Positions 37,001 to 46,182 of a stretch of 64,000 nt of DNA are shown piece by piece (position 1 is the first letter of the stretch; each line of letters opens with the position of its first letter). Location of the stretch: the NCBI GenBank assembly GCA_002319915.1, contig DCFQ01000050.1, positions 1-64,000 on the forward strand. The letters run 5' to 3'. The DNA comes from Bacteroidales bacterium UBA1800. GTDB lineage: Bacteria > Bacteroidota > Bacteroidia > Bacteroidales > VadinHA17. The notes under the pieces were generated by a model. It made no database searches. It saw only the letters and a program-made list of their open reading frames with translations, and was not told the origin of the DNA. The position numbers and the translations under genes are program-made.

Positions 37001-38124
37001 CCTGTACCTGAATAATGGAACAATCCGTTGTAACGGGTGCCGATCCAGAGATTCCCAAATCTGTCTTCAACAATCCTCGTTACAAATTTATCCCTGACGA
37101 TATTGCTGAGCTGCTGGTCGTAGTTAAAATATTCAAGTGACTTGTTCCAGACTGTGAATCCTTTATCATATGAACCTATCCACACATTCCCCTGCCTGTC
37201 AACATAGTTCGAGAGCAGTTCATTTGAATTGAAATTGTTAAGCCGCCAGGGTTCATTGTGCTGCAGGGTCTGCGACAACATATCATATTGATAGAGCCCT
37301 TTGGTTTCGGTTCCGATCAGGAGCCTCGACCTGTTGATCTCAGTGATGAAGTTTATCTGGGTTTTACTTATTTCCGGGGATTCGAGACATGCAGCCGGTA
37401 ATTTCTTAAAGGACCTTGAAACAGGATCAAAGCATACGATCCCGGAATTTGTTCCCAGCCACCAGGTTGCATTGGGATCTTTATAAACTGCCGAGGTTAC
37501 CTGGCGGTTCCCCGGTAACGGAAAATAATCCCAGGAAGTATTGTTCCTGCACTCGGCAATACCGATGTTTGTCCCCATCCACAATCGCTGGAAATCATCC
37601 TCCCAGAAGGCACGGACAATGCACTGGTCACTGAACGGGAATGTCACTTTGCGGGCAGTTGTGTCCACAAGTCCGGGGCCGGCATGGGTTGCGACCCAGA
37701 TGTTCTTTTTGTGATCTTCAAAGAAGGAATAGACATTGGCATTGTACTTCGGACTGTTATAATAATGCAAAAAACGGTTGGTGAGAAAATCATACCTGTT
37801 GGTTCCGGTCAGGGTCCCGACCCAGAGACGATGGCGGGAATCGCGGAGCAAGGCAAATACCATATCATTGTCGATCGATGCTGAATCAGAAGCATCGTGG
37901 AAATACTGGAAATATTCATACCCGTTGTAACGGTTCAATCCATGAAGTGTCGCAATCCAGACATAGCCGAGCGAATCCTGGGAGAAGTCGCGTATGTTAA
38001 GGTAGGAGGCCCTGGTGGATATTTTTTGCTCCATGTCGGTATATGCCTGTTTAACAGGCTTTTTCTGCCCACATGAACCAAGCAGCAATACAAGTGCGGA
38101 TATAATAATAAGGTACCTGTGCAT
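34093..38124 (-). CDS. Hybrid two-component system sensor/regulator of the rhamnose-glycan locus
   Basis: 1343 aa one-protein signalling system. Order: signal peptide with lipobox-like GSCG (C18); periplasmic double beta-propeller of Reg_prop repeats (about 40-690, for example DSLGYVWIATLHGLNRYNG); Y_Y_Y domain (about 700-770, YAYKLEGFDENW); TM helix (about 778-800); HisKA with phosphoacceptor in FTNISHELRTPLTLI; HATPase (HNLLSNALKHTP, GSGIGLHHTKRMVEAH); receiver domain with phosphoacceptor D in LILSDVLMPGMSG; and a C-terminal AraC-type HTH (IGKDLGFSRTVFYRKIRGL, TGFSSYSYFSKAFKKHFG). Such proteins sense an oligosaccharide in the periplasm and activate the adjacent locus. It is divergent from the GH78 gene, with candidate operators between. 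Confidence 0.95.
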   Translation of the reverse strand: MHRYLIIISALVLLLGSCGQKKPVKQAYTDMEQKISTRASYLNIRDFSQDSLGYVWIATLHGLNRYNGYEYFQYFHDASDSASIDNDMVFALLRDSRHRLWVGTLTGTNRYDFLTNRFLHYYNSPKYNANVYSFFEDHKKNIWVATHAGPGLVDTTARKVTFPFSDQCIVRAFWEDDFQRLWMGTNIGIAECRNNTSWDYFPLPGNRQVTSAVYKDPNATWWLGTNSGIVCFDPVSRSFKKLPAACLESPEISKTQINFITEINRSRLLIGTETKGLYQYDMLSQTLQHNEPWRLNNFNSNELLSNYVDRQGNVWIGSYDKGFTVWNKSLEYFNYDQQLSNIVRDKFVTRIVEDRFGNLWIGTRYNGLFHYSGTGKITVYDSRNSNLFNESDGPIESLFIDSGNRIWIGLAGQLIIGSVTREGAISVLDRKKIEQVRTVKEDKDGNIWIGSWNGFIKIEISKGVLKKVSNYYRSNVPDLCILESGDILFSSYEEGIFRLNKGDTIPQKVQIDGKASPVAQACVTLFEDSQQRIWMGSYGSGMLFWKKGEFHVFTKNEGLPSNNILCFEEDPNSNIWMSTSSGISNLNLSDTLFTNYSISDGTLGNQYHEKGGLKSSDGRIFFTGNHGLTFFNPLVVVANSFDPVIRLEDLKIVNQSTQPLSVKVLPRSLAYLDNVTLSHRQTNFSIDYTGIDFIAPDKLTYAYKLEGFDENWNYTGNFRRATYSNLSAGGYTFYVKAINSNGVESRIPARIHITIEPAPWATWWARGLYILTFIFLSYSLFRLIFKAKLNRRLLEIEHNEREREKEISEMKTNFFTNISHELRTPLTLISAPLEQLSSSGNLSEPNMKLLNTVSRNVQSMLRLINQLLDFRKMESGILALQVQKEDIIQHLKNILEVFEYPARKKQIELVFSPHSESQVLLVDIDKLEKILHNLLSNALKHTPDNGSVKLATREISGVEAYKRYPGMPLASDSIYLELTVSDSGPGIPADKIGELFVRYRRINSFSGLKPDYSGSGIGLHHTKRMVEAHNGFISGQNQPEGGMAFSFILPLEDVYNEIDKISPTDVIKGEIRQDHHVEAGNAQAKKPYTILIAEDNTDLMEFIRNLLDSQYNLLEALDGSKAWEMAQRGSPDLILSDVLMPGMSGFELCKRVKDHPELSHIPVILITAKSTINDQVEGLEQGADAYICKPFHVDFLLLTIKNLFMYRDRLREYYSTPQPEPGNKAPVPIALSQHDQKMMNKLTSILERELSNPELNVDQIGKDLGFSRTVFYRKIRGLMDMSPIDFISSFRLRKAAEMMQEGSASLTEISDKTGFSSYSYFSKAFKKHFGVSPRVYQKNHCPC

Positions 38125-38187
38125 CCGGGTATTTTAAACTCGGCTAAAATATAAAATACAATAGCATGTTATTTACAAATATCCATA

Positions 38188-38282
38188 TTCGGATAATTTC
38201 TACAAATGTTGATTAAATATTACAACCTTGACCGGTCAATTTCGGATGAAAAGTACAAAACTCTGGATTGAAATTACCGGTC
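38188..38282. promoter_or_regulatory. Candidate operator repeats between HTCS and GH78 genes
   Basis: The 227-bp divergent region holds the 12-bp perfect palindrome TTGACCGGTCAA (38228-38239). ACCGGTC is repeated at 38231-38237 and 38276-38282. TTCGGAT is repeated at 38188-38194 and 38241-38247. Paired short repeats upstream of the first catabolic gene suit an AraC-type dimer; binding is inferred. Confidence 0.45.
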
Positions 38283-38351
38283 TTTACTGATCATTGATCC
38301 TAATTTTATCATCAAAATTGGTAGTTGAGTATTGGAACCATTTAATGTTTT

Positions 38352-41036
38352 ATGTCTGTGAAAGGTGTGATAAATAAGAGTCTCGGTCTGGCGGTCATAT
38401 TCCTTGTGGTTGGTATGGGTTGGTCTGTTGCCGGAAGTAATGTTAAGGTAGTCGGGTTGAAATGCGAATATGCTGATAACCCTGTCGGACTGGACATCCA
38501 GTCTCCGCGATTCAGCTGGAAGCTTGAATCGCCGGAAAGGATGATCCTTCAGACTTCCTGCCAGATCCTGGTCTCAACCTCACCTGAAGAACTTGCCAGG
38601 GACAATGCAAATATCTGGAACAGCGGGAAAATTGCCTCAGGAAACTCGACGGGAATAAGCTACAACGGACCTGAACTGTTATCAAGACAGAGATATTATT
38701 ATAAGGTAAAGGTCTGGACCGGGGATAACCAGGAGAGCGAATGGTCACAGCCCGGCTATTTTGAAATGGGATTGCTGAAACCGACTGACTGGTTATCCGA
38801 ATGGATCGCATATGTTCCCGGCATGCCGGGGAGAGTTCTCTATTTTAAGAGCACTGTCGTAAAGGAAAAGCCTGTTCAGCAGGCACGCATGTATATATCA
38901 GGCCTTGGGTTTTATGAGATCTATATCAACAGGAAAAAGGTGGGTGACCAGGTTCTTGATCCGGCACAGAGCACCTATTCCAGGAGGGATTATTATTCTA
39001 CCTATGATGTGACGGAGAACCTGTCGGAAGAGAACAATGTTGTCCTTATTTCTGTAGCTCCCGGCTGGTACGGGGTGCCTTCATTAAGGGTCCAGCTGGA
39101 GATTACCTATAAGGATGGTAGTCGTAAGTATGTAACAACCAATGATTTGAGACATGTTTCAACCGGCCCGGTCGTCTATTCGACAATCTTCGACGGGGAA
39201 TATTATGATGCAAGGCTGGCAATTCCCGAACTGTATAAGCCGGGAACCCCGACCGGCCTGATGAACAGGCAATGGGCCTGGGCGCATAATACCGATGATC
39301 CCGGGCACAATATGGTTTCACAGAAGCTGGAGCCAATAAAGGTTGTCGATACCATTGTCCCGGGTGTTATCAAAGAGCCCCAAAGCGGGATCTATGTTAT
39401 CGATGCGGGCCGTAACCTTGCAGGCTGGGCCGCTATCAGGGTTTCCGGTAAGGAAGGGACAAAAATCTCATTAAAGTATGCCGAGTCGCTTTATGATAAC
39501 GGGCTTGTGAACCAGGAAAACCTCCGGAATGCAAAATCGGAAGACACATACATCCTCGGCGGAAACGGCGTCGAAACATGGCATCCTGCCTTTACCTACC
39601 ATGGCTTCAGGTACATCCAGGCGGAAGGTTTCCCTTATCCTCCTAAACCTGGTGATATTACCGTCCAGGTAGTAAGGTCAGCCGTTGAGCCCTCGGGGAA
39701 GTTCAGCTGCAGCAGCAATCTTCTGAACGACATCCATAAGATGATCGTAAACACTGAGTCGAGCAACCTTCACAGCATACCCACGGACTGCCCCCAACGG
39801 GATGAAAGGATGGGCTGGCTGAATGACCTTACGGTGAGAATTGAGCAGGCGATCTATAACTTCAACATGTCGCGATTCTATCCGAAATTCATTGATGATG
39901 TCGGCGATACCCAGAATCCTGACGGCTCCATAACGTGCGTCGCACCTTTCAGGTTCGGAATGCGCCCGGCGGATCCTGTTTGTGCAAGCTACCTGCTCCT
40001 TGCCTGGAAATGCTATGAGTTTTACGGTGATGAAAGGATCATCCGTGAACATTTTGACGGAATGAAAGCCTGGGTCGATTTCCTCAATTCAAGAACTGAG
40101 AATGGCATAGTGAATTATAGCTATTACGGCGACTGGTGCCCTCCAATTGAGTTCGGTGATAAGATTTCGAAGGACACTCCCGGCAAGATGATCTCGACAG
40201 GCTACCTCTACTATTGTTCAAAATTGATCTCCGGCATGGCACATGTCCTGGGCAATAATGATGACGAACAGAAATACAGGGAACTGGCGGTCAGGATCGG
40301 GAAAGCCTATAACGACACATACTGGAATGAGCAGACCGGGGGATATGCCTCAAATAACCAGGCTTCCAACTCATTCGCCCTCTATATGGGGTTGGTCGGG
40401 GAGAAGGACATTCCGAGGGTGGTGAAGAACCTGGTTGAGGATGTGAAGAAACATGACTACCATCTTACGACCGGGAACCTTTGTACAAAATACCTCCTTG
40501 AGGTGCTGACGGATTACGGATACCCTGAAGTGGCCTATAAAATTGTCAGTCAGACAACATATCCCGGCTGGGGTTACATGCTGGCAAACGGTGCGACAAC
40601 CCTTTGGGAAAGATGGGAATATGCCACCGGCGATGATATGAATTCGCACAATCACCCCATGATGGGATCAGCCGATTCATGGTTTTACAAATATGTTCTT
40701 GGCATAAAGCCGGATATAGAAAATCCTGCATTTCAGAAATTTACAATTCGTCCTGTCATCCTGAACGATCTGAGCTATGCTGAGGGCGAGTTGAAAACTG
40801 TCAAGGGGGTCATCAAAAGCGCCTGGAAGAAAAAAGGGGGAGAATTGCTTATGGATGTGACTATTCCGGCCAATACTACAGCCAGGATCTGTATACCGGT
40901 GAAAAGAACCGGGTCTGTAACCGAGAGTGGAAAGCGAATTAAAGATATTAAATATATTGTCCCTGCCGGAAAAGAGAGCGGTTATGAGGTATTCATTGTC
41001 GGTTCCGGCGAGTACCATTTCAAGACTGGAATTTAA
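38352..41036 (+). CDS. Alpha-L-rhamnosidase, GH78
   Basis: 894 aa, secreted (hydrophobic signal region about 10-27). GH78 layout: an N-terminal beta-sandwich (VVGLKCEYADNPVGLDIQSP), a Bac_rhamnosid_N domain with ARMYISGLGFYEIYINRKKV, a concanavalin-like domain (AGRNLAGWAAIRV), and the (alpha/alpha)6 catalytic barrel from about residue 450. The barrel holds TDCPQRDERMGWLND (about 478-492), the acidic motif that includes the general acid region, and LWERWEYATG (about 751-760) with the likely catalytic Glu. A C-terminal beta-sandwich closes the protein. It releases terminal L-rhamnose from glycans and heads the locus that also encodes rhamnose uptake and phosphorylation. Confidence 0.95.
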   Translation: MSVKGVINKSLGLAVIFLVVGMGWSVAGSNVKVVGLKCEYADNPVGLDIQSPRFSWKLESPERMILQTSCQILVSTSPEELARDNANIWNSGKIASGNSTGISYNGPELLSRQRYYYKVKVWTGDNQESEWSQPGYFEMGLLKPTDWLSEWIAYVPGMPGRVLYFKSTVVKEKPVQQARMYISGLGFYEIYINRKKVGDQVLDPAQSTYSRRDYYSTYDVTENLSEENNVVLISVAPGWYGVPSLRVQLEITYKDGSRKYVTTNDLRHVSTGPVVYSTIFDGEYYDARLAIPELYKPGTPTGLMNRQWAWAHNTDDPGHNMVSQKLEPIKVVDTIVPGVIKEPQSGIYVIDAGRNLAGWAAIRVSGKEGTKISLKYAESLYDNGLVNQENLRNAKSEDTYILGGNGVETWHPAFTYHGFRYIQAEGFPYPPKPGDITVQVVRSAVEPSGKFSCSSNLLNDIHKMIVNTESSNLHSIPTDCPQRDERMGWLNDLTVRIEQAIYNFNMSRFYPKFIDDVGDTQNPDGSITCVAPFRFGMRPADPVCASYLLLAWKCYEFYGDERIIREHFDGMKAWVDFLNSRTENGIVNYSYYGDWCPPIEFGDKISKDTPGKMISTGYLYYCSKLISGMAHVLGNNDDEQKYRELAVRIGKAYNDTYWNEQTGGYASNNQASNSFALYMGLVGEKDIPRVVKNLVEDVKKHDYHLTTGNLCTKYLLEVLTDYGYPEVAYKIVSQTTYPGWGYMLANGATTLWERWEYATGDDMNSHNHPMMGSADSWFYKYVLGIKPDIENPAFQKFTIRPVILNDLSYAEGELKTVKGVIKSAWKKKGGELLMDVTIPANTTARICIPVKRTGSVTESGKRIKDIKYIVPAGKESGYEVFIVGSGEYHFKTGI

Positions 41037-41169
41037 CATATGATTATAGCTTGATTAGTAGATATTTAACAGAATAAATTATTTGCTCTTTTTATGGGGG
41101 AAGGTTCACTGAAGCTTTAAACCGGATGGTTTTCAGCCAGGTGTTGCAGACAAGAGAATAAACTTGATA

Positions 41170-42969
41170 ATGGGGAAAATTGTGAATTTCATCTTTCTGA
41201 TACTGTTATGTTTAAGCTGCCAGAAGTACGGGAGCGATATTGATAAAAAGGAAGAATCAAAAAACAGCTTCAATTCCAACCAGATTGTTGGTGTTGATCA
41301 GTTTGGAAGAAGCTTCAGCACTGTTAATAAATTAACAGATGAAAAGCAGGTTGGAATGTTCTTCTGGCTATGGATCGGGCAGCCATATGCATCGGGAATT
41401 TACGATGCTACTAAGATCCTCGCGATGCCCAACGGCCTTAAGATACTGACTGACTTCAACTCCCTCGATCCGGCGATCAGTCCCAATGGACAAGCCCATT
41501 ACTGGGGAGAACCCCTTTGGGGCTACTACAATTCGGATGATGAATGGGTCATCAGGAAACAGATCCAGATGATCACGACGGCGGGAGTCGATTTTATCTT
41601 CTTTGACGCTTCCAACGCCTATATCTATAAAAATGTGTATACAAAAGTATTGAGTGTTATACACGAATACATTGAGAAAGGCTGGGATCCGCCCAGGGTG
41701 GTATTTTACACTCACTCGCACTCGCTTCAGACCACCAGGGATCTTTACCTGGAGCTTTACAAACCCGGCTTTTGCCCGGATACATGGTACAGGATAAACG
41801 GTAAGCCGGTGATCATTGCCTATACCGATCCCGCCGATGACCTCGCTGAAGCACGGACAAGAGGCGACTCCCGGTATACTACCGGACCGCTGTCAGCTGA
41901 AATATTGAATTTCTTCTACTTTTTCAGGCCGCAGTGGCCAAGTGATCCTGTGTACCCCGACGGTTTGCCGTGGGTGGAATGGACCTTCCCTCAGCCGCTG
42001 CACACGAATATCATGAACGTTACGGTGGCAAGCCACCCGGCGATACCAATGTCCTTCTCACTGACCAGGGGAAACAAGAACTGGGGAAGGGGCTGGAATG
42101 TAGAGATCAAGGACAATGTTGAGGCAGACATCGATAAAGGCACATTCTTCCAGTCGCAGTGGGACAACGCCATCTCGGTAAACCCCGGCATGCTCTCGGT
42201 AGGTGGCTGGAATGAATGGATCGCATACAAGCAGCCATGGCAGGGAGAGTATATGCTGTGCGATGCCGCAAACAAGGAATTCTCGAGGGATATCGAGCCG
42301 ATGAACGGCGGATACCAGGATGCTTTTTACCTCCAGCTGATAAGGAATATCCGCAGGTACAAGGGAGTCTCAGATTCAATAGTGCCTGCACGAAGTAAAA
42401 CAATTGATATTTCAGGAGATCCTTCCCAGTGGGATGATGTCAGGTATGATCAAAGGAATATTGATGATATATATCCTGAAAGGGATTCCTACGGCGGAGC
42501 ACAGACAGTCAGGTATATGCAGGCTGCACCTGTAAACAGGATAAGCCAGGTGAAAGTGACACATGATGGTCAGAATATATATTTTCTCATCCGGTGCAGG
42601 GATAACATGTCCCGGTATTCAGGCAGTAACTGGTTGAATCTCTTCCTGGGCACTGGGGATCCTTCACTGAAAGGATGGGAAGGTTATGAATATATAATCA
42701 GAAGAAAAGCCGAAAACGGGGATATGGTCATCAGCCGTCTTGACGGTGACTTTTCAGCTGTTGATTGCGGAGCCGCCAAATTCACTCTTAAGGATAACAT
42801 TATCCAGGTCCAGGTACCGAGGAGTGCAGTTTCGGCGGCTGGCGCAATCAGCAGGTTCTATTTCAAGGTTGCCACGGGAGTGGAAAACCCCTCGGATATC
42901 ATGAATTATTACCAGACCGGCAGTTCAATGCCGATGGGCAGGTTAAGTTATATGTACTATTTGAACTGA
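41170..42969 (+). CDS. Putative glycoside hydrolase lipoprotein (GH99-like barrel) with CBM9-like C-terminal domain
   Basis: 599 aa from the ATG at 41170 (a TTG two codons earlier is unlikely). Signal peptide with lipobox LSC (C17). The first 370 residues look like a TIM barrel: VGMFFWLWIGQ, an AGVDFIFFDASNAY strand, PRVVFYTHSHS, KPVIIAYTDP, and GGWNEWIAYKQPW, which recalls the WNEW motif of GH99/WbsX-type proteins. From about residue 400, ISGDPSQWDD to the end resembles a family 9 carbohydrate-binding module. Its position between the rhamnosidase and SusC suggests it cleaves the same glycan, probably as an endo-acting surface enzyme. The family assignment is tentative. Confidence 0.65.
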   Translation: MGKIVNFIFLILLCLSCQKYGSDIDKKEESKNSFNSNQIVGVDQFGRSFSTVNKLTDEKQVGMFFWLWIGQPYASGIYDATKILAMPNGLKILTDFNSLDPAISPNGQAHYWGEPLWGYYNSDDEWVIRKQIQMITTAGVDFIFFDASNAYIYKNVYTKVLSVIHEYIEKGWDPPRVVFYTHSHSLQTTRDLYLELYKPGFCPDTWYRINGKPVIIAYTDPADDLAEARTRGDSRYTTGPLSAEILNFFYFFRPQWPSDPVYPDGLPWVEWTFPQPLHTNIMNVTVASHPAIPMSFSLTRGNKNWGRGWNVEIKDNVEADIDKGTFFQSQWDNAISVNPGMLSVGGWNEWIAYKQPWQGEYMLCDAANKEFSRDIEPMNGGYQDAFYLQLIRNIRRYKGVSDSIVPARSKTIDISGDPSQWDDVRYDQRNIDDIYPERDSYGGAQTVRYMQAAPVNRISQVKVTHDGQNIYFLIRCRDNMSRYSGSNWLNLFLGTGDPSLKGWEGYEYIIRRKAENGDMVISRLDGDFSAVDCGAAKFTLKDNIIQVQVPRSAVSAAGAISRFYFKVATGVENPSDIMNYYQTGSSMPMGRLSYMYYLN

Positions 42970-43072
42970 CCCGGCCGTGAACACTTTAATAACGCAGACA
43001 AAAGGAATACCCAAATTCAGCAACTAATAAATATTGCATGCTTAAACTAGACTAATTAAATCCTATGAAGAA

Positions 43073-46000
43073 ATGAAAGCGAAATTCTTATTGCTAAGTA
43101 TCCTGGTTGTGCTGCTGCAAACTTTCTCAGCATTTGCATTTCAGGGTAATCAGATTCCGGTGAAAGGGGTGGTTGCCGACGGCCAGAATAATCCTCTGGC
43201 AGGGGTAACGGTCCGGGTAAAAGGAACTACCCTTGGTACTACCACCGACCAGGATGGAAAATTCACAATTTCCGTTCCTGATAATAAAGCCGTACTCGTA
43301 TTCTCATTTATTGGTTTCAAGGCGCAGGAAATTACTGTCGGAGAAGGCCGGTCATTTAATGTGGCCCTTGAAGCATCGATCACTGAACTGTCAGAAACCG
43401 TGGTGGTCGCATACGGAGTTCAGAAGAAAGAAAGCGTCGTTGCCGCAATTTCCTCGATCAAGGCTACCGGGGTACTGCAGCAGACTCCGGCTTCCAATAT
43501 AGGCATAGCCCTCGCCGGCCGCTTGCCCGGCCTGACGGTGCTCCAGCGTTCGGGTACTCCCGGTGCTGAAGCTATGGAATTCTATATCAGGGGCCGCAGC
43601 ACTACCAATGAACAAAGGCCGCTGCTCATGGTCGACGGTGTGGAGCGTGATTTTTCGGCTCTCGATCCGCATGAGATTGAAACTATTTCAATTCTTAAGG
43701 ATGCTTCTGCCACTGCAGTATACGGTGTGCGCGGTGCCAACGGCGTTATCCTGGTCTCCACACGCCGCGGTGTGGCAGGCAAGCCTATTATAGACGTTAC
43801 AATGGAGCAGTCGTGGCAGTCGCCGACAAGGCTGCCCAAGATGGTTTCTGCTTATGATTATGCAATGTTGAGAAACCAGGTAGACGTTCAGAACGGGGCA
43901 CTTCTGGAATATTCAGATTATGCATTGGAGAGATATCGCCTCGGTGACAAACCGGCTTTGTACCCAGTCAGGAACTTTATGGATGAGTTCACCAAGGACA
44001 ACTTTCCAATGAACAGGGTAAATGTCAATGTAAGCGGTGGAACCGATAAAATGCGGTATTTTACCACTGTTGGTTACCTCTACCAGGAAGGATTGTTCCC
44101 GACCCAGAAATTCTCGGAATACAATTATGATCCGGAATCAAAGGCAACCCGTGTAAACTTCCGGTCAAACTTTGACATCGACATCAATCCAGCCCTCAGG
44201 ATGTGGTTGAATGTAAGTGGATTCATGCAGAAGAAGAATGACCCGGTGCTCGTTCCAAACAATGATGCATATGCCAGTGACCTGGCATCATACGCCGTAC
44301 TCCTCGCCAACATGATATCAATCCCGAACAACTCGTTCAATGACCTGACTCCCACTGGTGAAGTGCTCAGCAGTCATCTCAGGGGCGGCAATGCCAACAA
44401 CGTTCCTTATGGCATGCTTAACAGGACAGGATTTAAAAATACCATGACCTCACAGATAACCACCACCCTGGGAGTTGAGCAGAAGCTCGATTTTATTACA
44501 AAGGGATTATCGGCAAGGGCAATCGTTTCGTATGATGCTACATCTCTCAATCAGCAGGTCAGGCAGAGAACATTCAAGGTCTTTGAAGCCGTAAGGGACG
44601 TCACTTCGCCTGATTCACTCCGGTACGATGTATTGGGGGCTGCAACAAATTCCCCCTTAAGCGACAAGCAGGTTCAGCAGTTCAATAATCTCTATAACAT
44701 TGATGCTTCACTGAATTATGCGAGGACGTTCGGACCGCATGATGTGACCGGTATGATCCTCTTCAACCGTTACCAGAAGAATATCAATATCGAGCTTCCT
44801 TATAATTACGTAGGACTGGTTGGTCGCGCCACATACGCTTACAACCATAAATACCTGGCTGAAGTGAACTTCGGCTACAACGGATCAGAGCAGTTTGCCC
44901 CAGGCAAGCAGTTTGGATTCTTCCCGTCCTTTTCGCTGGGCTGGGTGATGTCGGAAGAAAACTTCATGACAAATCTTCGGTGGCTCGATTTCCTGAAGCT
45001 CAGGGCTTCATACGGTAAAGTCGGGAATGACCGCATGGGCGCTGCAAGGTTCCTCTACATTGAGAACTGGGCTGTCGGTGGTCCCGGCTGGACAAACGGC
45101 CTTCCGACAGGAACAATTGAAGGTAGCATAGCCAACAAGAGTATCTCCTGGGAAGTAAATAACAAGTACAATTTCGGGATTGAGACCAGGTTCCTGAAAG
45201 GCTTCAATTTTGACCTCGACCTGTTCTATGAAGTCAGGAACAATATCCTGATCCAGAACGCCGGCACCATTCCGACAGGGATATTCGGCACAGGCGCAGT
45301 TGGAGGAAATGGGAATGTACAATTACCTCCGATTAACTCAGGAAGAGTGGAAAACCACGGGTTTGAAGCTTCCCTGGGTTACCAGAAGGCCTATGCAACC
45401 GACTTCACTCTCGGATTTGCCGCCAACGTTGCATTCAACCGCAACAAAGTGCTTTACCTGAGTGAAGTTATGCTGCCGGAGAGTTACGCTCTTCGCTTCC
45501 GCAGCACAGGCTATCGCCTCTACCAGCCATTCGGATATGTGACCGACGGCTTCTTCAACACACAGAATGATATCGATACCTGGTACGATCAGACACCGTT
45601 GGGTGCCGCTCCCAAACCGGGCGACCTGAAGTATGTCGATAAGAACGGTGATGGCAAGATCGATGAAAGGGACATGGTTAACATCGGCAATCCTGATGTT
45701 CCCGAGTGGACTTTCGGAGGTGCAGTCACTATGAAATACAAATGGTTCGACTTCAGCATGATGTTCCAGGGAGTTGCCAAGCGAAGTGTATATCTTAACG
45801 GTATCGGGATCTGGGAAACCAACAATTTCAACCAGTGGCATAAGGAAGCATGGTCAGCCGACCGCTATGAGAACGGAGATAAAATTACCTATCCGAGACT
45901 CGACCCGGGAAGCAATGCAAGCAAGCAGACCAGCGATTTCTGGCTCAGGGATGGAAGCTACATCAGGTTGAAGAATGTTGAGGTAGGTTTTACCTTGCCG

Positions 46001-46171
46001 GAAAGGATATCGGAAAGGATAGGATCAACAAAGATCAGGATCTATGCAAATGCCCTGAACCTTCTGACCTTCGATCGTTTGCCGGTCAAATATTTTGACC
46101 CGGAACAGAACAGCACCCTGATTTATCCGCTGTTTAAGGCTGTCAACGTCGGGCTTAATGTATCATTTTAA
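43073..46171 (+). CDS. susC: SusC/RagA-family TonB-dependent outer-membrane transporter
   Basis: 1032 aa. Signal peptide (1-23, ending AFAFQ). N-terminal carboxypeptidase-regulatory-like domain (about 28-105, GVTVRVKGTTLGTTTDQDG), the SusC motif LSETVVVAYGVQKK, a plug domain (about 115-225, YIRGRSTT, VDGVERDF) and a 22-strand barrel ending AVNVGLNVSF. It imports oligosaccharides released at the surface, powered by TonB, in complex with the SusD lipoprotein encoded 11 bp downstream. The substrate is inferred from neighbours to be a rhamnose-containing oligosaccharide. Confidence 0.96.
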   Translation: MKAKFLLLSILVVLLQTFSAFAFQGNQIPVKGVVADGQNNPLAGVTVRVKGTTLGTTTDQDGKFTISVPDNKAVLVFSFIGFKAQEITVGEGRSFNVALEASITELSETVVVAYGVQKKESVVAAISSIKATGVLQQTPASNIGIALAGRLPGLTVLQRSGTPGAEAMEFYIRGRSTTNEQRPLLMVDGVERDFSALDPHEIETISILKDASATAVYGVRGANGVILVSTRRGVAGKPIIDVTMEQSWQSPTRLPKMVSAYDYAMLRNQVDVQNGALLEYSDYALERYRLGDKPALYPVRNFMDEFTKDNFPMNRVNVNVSGGTDKMRYFTTVGYLYQEGLFPTQKFSEYNYDPESKATRVNFRSNFDIDINPALRMWLNVSGFMQKKNDPVLVPNNDAYASDLASYAVLLANMISIPNNSFNDLTPTGEVLSSHLRGGNANNVPYGMLNRTGFKNTMTSQITTTLGVEQKLDFITKGLSARAIVSYDATSLNQQVRQRTFKVFEAVRDVTSPDSLRYDVLGAATNSPLSDKQVQQFNNLYNIDASLNYARTFGPHDVTGMILFNRYQKNINIELPYNYVGLVGRATYAYNHKYLAEVNFGYNGSEQFAPGKQFGFFPSFSLGWVMSEENFMTNLRWLDFLKLRASYGKVGNDRMGAARFLYIENWAVGGPGWTNGLPTGTIEGSIANKSISWEVNNKYNFGIETRFLKGFNFDLDLFYEVRNNILIQNAGTIPTGIFGTGAVGGNGNVQLPPINSGRVENHGFEASLGYQKAYATDFTLGFAANVAFNRNKVLYLSEVMLPESYALRFRSTGYRLYQPFGYVTDGFFNTQNDIDTWYDQTPLGAAPKPGDLKYVDKNGDGKIDERDMVNIGNPDVPEWTFGGAVTMKYKWFDFSMMFQGVAKRSVYLNGIGIWETNNFNQWHKEAWSADRYENGDKITYPRLDPGSNASKQTSDFWLRDGSYIRLKNVEVGFTLPERISERIGSTKIRIYANALNLLTFDRLPVKYFDPEQNSTLIYPLFKAVNVGLNVSF

Positions 46172-46182
46172 TTTCTTGAGTC

